From: SAR202 cluster bacterium
GTDB lineage: Bacteria; Chloroflexota; Dehalococcoidia; Lucifugimonadales; Lucifugimonadaceae
Assembly (NCBI GenBank): GCA_009392215.1
Contig: VFGZ01000033.1
Coordinates: 1-64,000, forward strand
Reading direction: 5' to 3'
DNA: 64,000 nucleotides
Part shown: positions 38,188-44,805 of the stretch, in pieces
Position numbering within the stretch: position 1 is the first letter of the stretch
How the letters are laid out: each line of letters begins with the position of its first letter
Translations under genes and position numbers: made by a program
Notes under the pieces: generated by a model
Database searches by the model: none
What the model was told of the DNA's origin: nothing
The model's input: the letters and a program-made list of their open reading frames with translations, nothing else

Positions 38188-38216
38188 AAAAAAACCCATC
38201 CCAATAAGGGACGGGT
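38188..38216 (-). terminator. T-box-controlled intrinsic terminator of cimA
   Basis: On the minus strand ACCCGTCCC pairs with GGGATGGGT across a 5-base loop, followed by a run of Ts (38194-38188). It is the regulated terminator of the cimA T-box leader. Confidence 0.88.
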
Positions 38217-38460
38217 CTAAGTGACTCGCGGTACCACCCTCGTTGCCAATCGATAAAGTCTCTAGTCGACTAAAACTGGCCGCTTATTAGTGCATATTGA
38301 ATATGCCTTAGTGTCTGATAACGGAACACTAATCCGATCACGCCTACTGGTGAGTTATCACTTTCGGGTAATGGCTTAGGAGTGATATTCAGTCAGGACT
38401 TATGTGCCCTATTTCACCGATGCGGGCTCTCTGCGACTTTAGTGTCTGACTTACTTGTTT
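38188..38460 (-). promoter_or_regulatory. T-box riboswitch, isoleucine-type, upstream of cimA
   Basis: On the minus strand the leader shows an AGTA S-turn strand followed by AGTCAGAC, which pairs with GTCCTGACT, the AGAGAG and GGTGAAA distal stem I elements, and the specifier region GAATATCACTCC. The T-box sequence AACGAGGGTGGTACCGCG lies at 38244-38227. The codon followed by a purine is ATC (38386-38384), isoleucine, which fits the function of cimA. The register is one base different from that of the leucine-type leader, so the specifier call is less certain than the T-box call. Confidence 0.88.
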
Positions 38461-38669
38461 CCTTTTAGTTGAGGGTAAACCCAACAACACCTCTAGCATC
38501 AATCCTATCACTGGCGACACCTAAACATCGAATCTATGCCAGTGATTGAAGTCTGCTATTTGGATCCTTCCGAAGTTAGCAAGATGCTCAATTCATGCCT
38601 AGAATGTGCGTATTATCTGTTTACCTTGTCTCGTCGATTTTTCGATTGTAGATTGCCTGGGAGTGTTGA

Positions 38670-39224
38670 TTGGGCGAATTTGAACTTAACGATTTGGGTC
38701 TCGTTGATTATTTGCATTGCGAATCTATTGGAGAGCCTGGTCAGAGGACCTTCAATATCACAGCCCGCAGTGATCGGGGTGAAGCTGTTATTTGGATGGA
38801 AAAAGAGCAGCTTTTTCAGGTAGGGATTTCATTGAAGCAGTTTTTGGCGACTCGCCAAATTCCTTCGAATCCGTCTATGTTTGATTTTCCTGACATCGAT
38901 TCTCGTGTTCCAGTACACGTAGAATTTAAGGCTTCTGAAATGTCACTCCGACATGATGCTAAATCAGATGTTTTTACTATCGTTGCTACCGATGAAAATA
39001 GCGAACAGCTTGAGGACGAAACTAGTGTTGATATCATCTTCAGCTTTAAGCGATCTCAGGCTGAAGAAATATCTAAAAGATCAATTAACGTTGTGGCTGC
39101 AGGTAGAAAACCATGTCCACTTTGTACCGCACCATTAGATCCTCAAACTGGTCATTTCTGTGTCAAAGTTAATGGATACAATCCCACCGAAAATCCAATT
39201 AACGAAGAACCTCTTGAAAAGTAA
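38670..39224 (+). CDS. DUF3090 family protein
   Basis: A 184-residue protein resembling DUF3090 proteins, known mainly from Actinobacteria. GEPGQRTFNITARSDRGEAV and WMEKEQLFQVGISLKQFL are typical of the N-terminal half; the C-terminal PCPLCTAPLDPQTGHFC is a probable zinc site (CxxC...HxC). Start TTG 38670 lies 6 bases after GGGAG. It overlaps or abuts an SCO1664 family gene, as in actinobacteria, where the pair is found near mshC. Function unknown. The 150 bp between it and the cimA leader contain no gene. Confidence 0.85.
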   Translation: MGEFELNDLGLVDYLHCESIGEPGQRTFNITARSDRGEAVIWMEKEQLFQVGISLKQFLATRQIPSNPSMFDFPDIDSRVPVHVEFKASEMSLRHDAKSDVFTIVATDENSEQLEDETSVDIIFSFKRSQAEEISKRSINVVAAGRKPCPLCTAPLDPQTGHFCVKVNGYNPTENPINEEPLEK

Positions 39225-39267
39225 GTACGAAATTGAATACATACCATGCGAGGACAACGAGAGGATT

Positions 39268-40020
39268 ATGCTTGAAAGACTCTCAAAGTGGACTATTGCT
39301 GGGATTGGGTTGCATCCGGGTGGATCCAATTATGTTTTCGTGGTCCGCTTAATTGATCCTGAAACAACCCAAAAACTTCAAACATATCCAGTCGACGACG
39401 AGGGATCATCGATTTATGCAATATATAAACCGCAAGCTGGGGAACGTCCATTAAAGGATTTTGCCAAGGGAACTTTACATTTGAGAGAGAAGGCGGCGCA
39501 TATAGTTTCACGTGAGTTAGGATGGCCTAGAATTCCACCAACGGTTATTCGCGCGGGGCCACATGGTGTAGGAAGCGTTCAGTTGTTCATAAATACCAAG
39601 AACTCTCAGGAAAACTCTGAAAATTACTTTTCACTACGAGGAAAGCGGTTACAGGATTTTGAAGATATAGCAATGTTTGACACTCTCGTACACAATGCTG
39701 ATCGTAAAGGAGGTTCATGCATCGTTTCACCTGATGATCGTTTGTGGGCTATTGATCATGGATTAACGTTCAACTATTCAGCTCGTCGTCGCACCGTTAT
39801 GTTTGAATTCAATGGATCCGAATATTCGCAAAAGTTACTGCAAGATATTGAGTCACTAATTGCTGCTCTGGAGACGAGATCTCGTCTTTATTTGGAGTTA
39901 TCCGAATTATTGACTCCAATCGAAATAGGTAATTTATTGGATCGAGGGAAAGAAATGCTTAACGATACTCGTTATCCGGATTTAGATCCTGAGATCAATG
40001 TCCCCTGGCCGATGATTTAG
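39268..40020 (+). CDS. SCO1664 family protein (kinase-like fold)
   Basis: About 250 residues of the SCO1664 family, distantly related to phosphatidylinositol 3/4-kinases. YKPQAGERPLKDFAKGTL contains the probable ATP-site lysine, VHNADRKGGSC is the catalytic-loop-like motif and WAIDHGLTF the metal-binding Asp motif. ATG 39268 follows GAGAGG closely; a GTG at 39160 would overlap the DUF3090 gene by 65 bp and add 36 residues not typical of the family. Cellular substrate unknown. Confidence 0.85.
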   Translation: MLERLSKWTIAGIGLHPGGSNYVFVVRLIDPETTQKLQTYPVDDEGSSIYAIYKPQAGERPLKDFAKGTLHLREKAAHIVSRELGWPRIPPTVIRAGPHGVGSVQLFINTKNSQENSENYFSLRGKRLQDFEDIAMFDTLVHNADRKGGSCIVSPDDRLWAIDHGLTFNYSARRRTVMFEFNGSEYSQKLLQDIESLIAALETRSRLYLELSELLTPIEIGNLLDRGKEMLNDTRYPDLDPEINVPWPMI

Positions 40021-40036
40021 CGTTTTTAGAATATCT

Positions 40037-41266
40037 GTGGTCCTATATCTCTCCAAGCAAGATGCCAAACGATTAGCCATCCGCGCCCAAGGACTTGATC
40101 ATAATCGCACAGAGAGCTCTGATTCTAACCATACTGGTAAGTATAAGAAGGTTGTGACTGCAGAAGATATACGTCGTTCAATTCTTGCAATGGGCTTACT
40201 TCAGATTGATGCTGTCAATGTGTGTGTACGTTCTCACTACATGCCACTTTTTTCTAGGCTAGGGATCTACCAACGAGAACTTTTGGATCAGCTGGCTTAT
40301 AAGGAGAAAACAATTTTCGAAACATGGGCTCATGCAGCTTGTTTCGCACCGGTGGAGCGTCATATGCTTTTTCGTCAAAGAATGGCCCATCAGAATACGA
40401 ATCGGGCGGTGGAAAAATTAAAAAAAGAACGTCCCGGCTATTTGGAAGATGTTTTAGCGCAGGTTGCAAGTCGGGGACCGTTGAGGGCATCAGAGTTGGA
40501 AGGATCTGGTAAACGCAGGGGTTCATGGTGGGGCTATCAAGACGGTAAAATAGCGGCCGAATGGCATTTTTCACGTGGACATTTATCAATTGGTGATAGG
40601 CAGAATTTCACTCGTTACTATGATCTAACCGAACGTGTAATAGGGTCTGAACACCTGCAAACTCAAACACCTTCCGTCAAAGAATCAAATCGCGAGATGA
40701 TGCGGTTGGCGGTTAAGTCTCATGGCTTTGGTTCCGTAAGAGATTTTGGAAATTACTATCATCTGAAAGACGATATTGCCTTGACAGCACTTAACGAACT
40801 GGCGGAAGAAGGCAGTATTCAGCGAGCGAGAATTGAAGGATGGCCAAAAGGGGTCCAGGCATTTGCCGTGAAAGAAGATATCTCTTTAGATCCGACTAAC
40901 GCACGTGCACTCTTGACTCCATTCGACCCGCTGGTATGGAATCGTAACCGGGTAAAAAGGGTATTTGATTTTTTTTATCGAATTGAAATTTACTTACCTG
41001 AGCGAAAACGACAATATGGTTACTATGTGTATCCGTTTCTGCTCGGTGAAGATTTGGTCGCCAGAGTGGATCTTAAAGCCGATAGAAGTAGCAATGTCCT
41101 TCTAGTAAAGGCCGCTTTTGTAGAAGAAGGGCACGATCACCAACAAGTAGCATCTAATCTTGCTGATGAATTAATGATGATGGCTCGCTGGCTCGGTTTG
41201 GAGCAAGTCAGCACCGATCGTAAGGGCAACCTGATGAAATATCTCAGGGCGGCTCTCATAACTTAA
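40037..41266 (+). CDS. YcaQ-like winged-helix DNA glycosylase family protein
   Basis: A 409-residue protein of the YcaQ/AlkX family, DNA glycosylases acting on interstrand crosslinks and alkylated bases. LLQIDAVNVCVRSHYMPLF holds the QxD catalytic motif, followed by the winged-helix repeats and WHFSRGHLSIGDRQNFTRYY. The length matches the family. Start GTG 40037 lies 16 bp after the SCO1664-like gene, so the three genes may form one transcription unit. Catalytic activity is inferred. Confidence 0.88.
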   Translation: MVLYLSKQDAKRLAIRAQGLDHNRTESSDSNHTGKYKKVVTAEDIRRSILAMGLLQIDAVNVCVRSHYMPLFSRLGIYQRELLDQLAYKEKTIFETWAHAACFAPVERHMLFRQRMAHQNTNRAVEKLKKERPGYLEDVLAQVASRGPLRASELEGSGKRRGSWWGYQDGKIAAEWHFSRGHLSIGDRQNFTRYYDLTERVIGSEHLQTQTPSVKESNREMMRLAVKSHGFGSVRDFGNYYHLKDDIALTALNELAEEGSIQRARIEGWPKGVQAFAVKEDISLDPTNARALLTPFDPLVWNRNRVKRVFDFFYRIEIYLPERKRQYGYYVYPFLLGEDLVARVDLKADRSSNVLLVKAAFVEEGHDHQQVASNLADELMMMARWLGLEQVSTDRKGNLMKYLRAALIT

Positions 41267-41372
41267 GTTTATTTTGGTCCGACCGTTTGCTTCTTTTAGA
41301 TCTGGGTTGTTTTTGACAAGCACAATCAGAATCGCCTGCCGAACCTTAGCCGGCCCCCATAGTAATAGCTTT

Positions 41373-42344
41373 TCAATTGTTGAAGAGCATTTTAATTCTT
41401 GTAAATAATCGTGGTTGTTTTAAGCTTAGATTCGCAGCAACAAAATCTACCGTGCGAGGAGGCCCACTCAATATGAGACCCCTCCATTTTCTCAGTCGCT
41501 CATAAGTCTGGGGATCGGGTTTGTAATTCTCCGCCCAACCGTTGAAATTTTCGAACAGCCCATCAGAGTTAAGCCGCATGACTTTACCGCCAGCCTCGTT
41601 GATCAACAATATTCCAGCTGCAAAATCCCAAGTGCTAGCTACTCCCGTAATAGCGTACTGCATTGATCCTTTTGCCACCATGAACTGTTCGTAGCACGCA
41701 CTCCCTCCGTTTCTGATCTCACCCTGATTTTCCATGAGCTGCTTGTTGATATTAAACGCCTTAGGCATCCATCTAGGGAATGATGACAAAATGCCTGTGG
41801 CCGGAACTCCGGTTTCGTTCTCTGGGTGAACATGTAATTTCGAGTCACCTATCCAAGTTCCGTGACCTTTTCGCGCGTGCATCAATTCAAACCCGTCATC
41901 ATTGGGCCATGGTATCCATATGGCTGCTGCAACTGTTTCGCCTTTGTATAACGCAGCGATAGAAATGGCATAAATATTGGATGAATTTACATAATTTGTT
42001 GTGCCATCTATCGGGTCAACAATCCACATCCAGTCGCTAGCTTCCTGTTTCTTGTCTGGCGGATCTTCTTCTCCTAATAGCACGTGTCCAGGGCATGTCT
42101 CTGACATGATATTTGCAATGAGGTTCTGGCTGGCTCTATCCACATCGGTCACTAGGTCTTTTCCTGTTTTACTCCCCTTGCTAGAAATCTCAAGAATTCC
42201 ACCGAATCTACTGGCAACTAAGTTCCCAGATTCCCTGGCGGCTCTAACGATGCATTGTTCGACGCGTTTTAGTTCTGAATCTATGAAAGTCAGCGATTTG
42301 ATTGAGGTTGATGATTTAGCCAATCTCAGTAGACTCCGGTCCAA
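41373..42344 (-). CDS. Inositol monophosphatase family protein
   Basis: Mg-dependent sugar phosphatase fold, 323 residues. Metal motifs are GEED mid-protein, DPIDGTTNYV and WDFAAGILLINEAGG. Members dephosphorylate inositol phosphate, fructose-1,6-bisphosphate, PAP or histidinol phosphate, so the name is a family call. The start is TTG at 42344 and uncertain; the first 20 residues are poorly typical. Convergent with the YcaQ-like gene and divergent from htpX. Confidence 0.85.
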   Translation of the reverse strand: MDRSLLRLAKSSTSIKSLTFIDSELKRVEQCIVRAARESGNLVASRFGGILEISSKGSKTGKDLVTDVDRASQNLIANIMSETCPGHVLLGEEDPPDKKQEASDWMWIVDPIDGTTNYVNSSNIYAISIAALYKGETVAAAIWIPWPNDDGFELMHARKGHGTWIGDSKLHVHPENETGVPATGILSSFPRWMPKAFNINKQLMENQGEIRNGGSACYEQFMVAKGSMQYAITGVASTWDFAAGILLINEAGGKVMRLNSDGLFENFNGWAENYKPDPQTYERLRKWRGLILSGPPRTVDFVAANLSLKQPRLFTRIKMLFNN

Positions 42345-42398
42345 TTCACGTATGTAGCAGTGGATTTTTGCTGGATCGACATTTATTCGTCGGTTTGA

Positions 42399-43400
42399 AT
42401 GTATCGATGCTCGGGTAAAATTCTACGTGTAAAAGTTAATGGTGGTATGCGTATATCGCCAATGGATAGCGAGGGAAAAATTTTGAGAGCAACCACAACT
42501 CGGAAGTTTCATAAAGACCGCGGGCTAGTAACGCGTATGTACTTTACCCTGTTCATGCTCGGAGTTTTATACGCGATATTTGCTTTGTTTCTTCTTGCAT
42601 CTGGGACACCTTTGATGCTTGTTGCGCCAATAGTCGGTGTGATGGTTGTTGTGCAGTACTATATGTCAGATCGGTTGATCCTCATGTCAACAGGAGCTAA
42701 AGAGGTTTCATCTGAGGAGGCCCCTCAGTTACATTCGATGGTGAAAACTCTTGCCGATCGTTACGAGATGCCCATGCCGAAGGTTGCGATAATCGATACT
42801 GCGGTTCCTAACGCATTCGCTACGGGTCGAAACCCTAAAAACGCCCTAGTTGCGGTTACAGTCGGAATACAGCAAAGATTAAATGAGCGCGAACTTCAGG
42901 CAGTTATCGGTCATGAACTTGCCCATGTGGCCAATCGAGATATGAGAGTTTTGGCAATAGCGAATTTCCTTGTCACACTTACGAGTTTTCTTATGACGAT
43001 GTTGTTTTGGAATATGTTGTTTGGCGGTATGGGTGGTCGGCGGAACAATGGCGGCGGGATGATGGTGGTCTATCTGGTGACGATCCTAGTATATTTTGTT
43101 GGTCAGTTATTGGTTCTTGCACTGACTAGATATCGAGAGTATGGGGCAGATCATACCGGTGCAGAGATTTCTGGAGACCCTGGTGCTTTAGCTGATGCTC
43201 TGGAGAAAATTAGCGGCACGGTTGCAGGTATTCCGGATCAAGATCTTAGGAAATTGCAGACTGCTAATGCTTTCTTGATCATTCCAGCGGCATTAAAAGG
43301 TGAAGGTTCGATGAATTTATTTTCAACCCATCCGCCGTTAGAAGAACGAGTGCGACGACTTCGCGAGCTTGAACAGCGCATGCATTATGGAGTTCGATAG
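42399..43400 (+). CDS. htpX: Zinc metalloprotease HtpX
   Basis: M48 membrane protease of up to 333 residues that degrades damaged membrane proteins. IGHELAHVANRD is the HExxH-type zinc site, hydrophobic helices lie near 48-85 and 190-235, and STHPPLEERVRRLREL is the C-terminal signature. ATG 42447 or 42462 are alternative starts that would remove 16-21 atypical residues. It is followed 2 bp later by a PspAB-like gene, as in some actinobacterial psp systems. Confidence 0.93.
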   Translation: MYRCSGKILRVKVNGGMRISPMDSEGKILRATTTRKFHKDRGLVTRMYFTLFMLGVLYAIFALFLLASGTPLMLVAPIVGVMVVVQYYMSDRLILMSTGAKEVSSEEAPQLHSMVKTLADRYEMPMPKVAIIDTAVPNAFATGRNPKNALVAVTVGIQQRLNERELQAVIGHELAHVANRDMRVLAIANFLVTLTSFLMTMLFWNMLFGGMGGRRNNGGGMMVVYLVTILVYFVGQLLVLALTRYREYGADHTGAEISGDPGALADALEKISGTVAGIPDQDLRKLQTANAFLIIPAALKGEGSMNLFSTHPPLEERVRRLRELEQRMHYGVR

Positions 43401-43402
43401 AT

Positions 43403-43999
43403 ATGGGATGGTTCAGCCGGACTAGAACTCCAAAGGATGACTGGTCAGCAATGTCGAGTGTTACCAGAGTAGAGGCAAAACTGCAGGAACTTGGTGAGAT
43501 CACTCCAGCTCGACGCGCCGGAGTGATATATCGAGATAGTGCTGAGATCGCATTCCTGAGTAATATCGAAACCGAGTTGAAAGCGGTGTTGCATGTAGGT
43601 GAGGGTGCTACCAAGACCGCTTTTAGCATTAAAGATGATGATCGGGGGATGAGGTGGATCGTACTGGAAGACGGGAACTTCAACGACCTTGTTTCTAGCG
43701 TGTATACAGTTGGAAACGCCATCGGCTCCAATCAAGGTCAAGATAACCTCCTAGCTGCTGTTTTTGAGATGTATTTCACGGGGGAGGTAGATGATAGAAC
43801 GTATCGTTCAGGGTTGCGGACGTATTGGATATATAGGTATGACCGAAAGGCGTTTTACCCTTTTGTGCCGACGGGTGATAAAGAAGGCGATCGTGATCGA
43901 CCCACTGAGGCCAGGCTGGGTTACGATCTGCGTAAGCACGGTCTTATTGTTGAGAGATCATTAACAGAGTGGATGGGTTTATGGGGAATTCCATTTTAG
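43403..43999 (+). CDS. PspA-associated protein PspAB-like
   Basis: A 198-residue soluble protein resembling PspAB, a partner encoded with pspA and htpX in actinobacteria. MGWFSR at the N-terminus, the repeated TPARRAGVIY, DDDRGMRWIVLEDGNFNDLV and RYDRKAFYPFVP fit the family pattern. Enzymatic role unknown; it is associated with membrane stress. ATG 43403 is 2 bp after the htpX stop with no separate ribosome site, so it is coupled. No pspA is in the window. Confidence 0.72.
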   Translation: MGWFSRTRTPKDDWSAMSSVTRVEAKLQELGEITPARRAGVIYRDSAEIAFLSNIETELKAVLHVGEGATKTAFSIKDDDRGMRWIVLEDGNFNDLVSSVYTVGNAIGSNQGQDNLLAAVFEMYFTGEVDDRTYRSGLRTYWIYRYDRKAFYPFVPTGDKEGDRDRPTEARLGYDLRKHGLIVERSLTEWMGLWGIPF

Positions 44000-44039
44000 C
44001 GCGTATGATTAATTTTTCATCGATTACGGCAGATGGCTT

Positions 44040-44654
44040 TTGACGTTAGAATTTTCTTATGTTGCGTTGATCGTTCGACCGGGAGAATCGGCTGCTCAGT
44101 TTGTTGAGGCAATCAATCATGGCGGCGGTGTTGCCGTCCAGATTGGTGTAAATGATACGTTTCCCGAGACTGCCGGAGGATTGATGATCGCTGGTGATGC
44201 TGCCTATTTAGAATCTGACAATGTTCCACAAGGTCTTTTAGATGCGATAGAAGGCGGTTACCCTGTGCTCGGTATTGGGTGGGGAATGCATGCCTTGAAT
44301 GTGGCGATGGGCGGGCAGTCTCCCGTAAAAATCTCCGGACACAGCGCCCCTAGAGAGGGCATCTGTAAACATCCATTGTTCATGGCTCCAGGAGGGAAGG
44401 TTGGTTACACCATAGCGGGTTCAGGTTGGGTTACCGTTCCATCAGATCATACCCACGGCCTTTTACCGGCTCAGGTTGCCAATGGATTACTGTCTTCAGT
44501 TTATGCGGAAGACCAAGTGGTGGAGGCTATTGAAAAACCTGGCAGGGATTGGCTTATTGGCGTCCAATGGCCTGCGCAGTTGATTAGTAGGACACCTGCC
44601 GGGTTTGACAGTCTTTTGCTAGCACTGGTTGAACGAAGCGAACGGAGATCTTAG
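44040..44654 (+). CDS. Glutamine amidotransferase-fold protein lacking the catalytic triad
   Basis: A 204-residue protein with the class I glutamine-amidotransferase/gamma-glutamyl hydrolase fold. The nucleophile elbow reads LGIGWGMHAL (78-87) instead of GICxGMQ, so the Cys is Gly80, and the end of the triad reads GVQWPAQ (174-180) instead of GVQWHPE, so the His and Glu are lost too. Other conserved blocks (HPLF, DHTHGL, GVQW) remain. The protein is therefore a probable pseudoenzyme, perhaps a glutamyl-compound sensor or a subunit. Start TTG 44040; no strong ribosome site. It follows PspAB and precedes gyrA. Confidence 0.78.
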   Translation: MTLEFSYVALIVRPGESAAQFVEAINHGGGVAVQIGVNDTFPETAGGLMIAGDAAYLESDNVPQGLLDAIEGGYPVLGIGWGMHALNVAMGGQSPVKISGHSAPREGICKHPLFMAPGGKVGYTIAGSGWVTVPSDHTHGLLPAQVANGLLSSVYAEDQVVEAIEKPGRDWLIGVQWPAQLISRTPAGFDSLLLALVERSERRS

Positions 44655-44686
44655 CTTTTCAAGGATACGGGGTTCCTTTGGTTTAT

Positions 44687-44718
44687 GAGCATGCTCGCGC
44701 GTGCGCGCCGTGCGCGTG
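44687..44718. other. Alternating purine-pyrimidine GC tract upstream of gyrA
   Basis: The palindrome GAGCATGCTC (44687-44696) runs into two stretches of alternating purine-pyrimidine G/C-rich sequence, 44696-44708 and 44709-44718, with one phase break. It contains two copies of CGTGCGCG spaced 9 bp apart. This is by far the most GC-rich short stretch seen in an otherwise AT-rich intergenic region, about 90 bp before the gyrA start. Such tracts can adopt Z-DNA under negative supercoiling. Confidence 0.6.
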
Positions 44719-44805
44719 GGAAAGCATAACATTGTGTTAAGAACTTTGAACTTGTGCTTAGTTCAGCGTTTATCTAAAAAACTAACCAATTAGCCGGAGA
44801 AAATT

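Noticed and set aside
38115-38204. N-terminal extension of the cimA frame by 30 residues
   Set aside because: The extension is encoded by the T-box terminator hairpin and its poly-U tract, so it lies in the regulatory leader; ATG 38114 with AGGAG upstream is the likely start.
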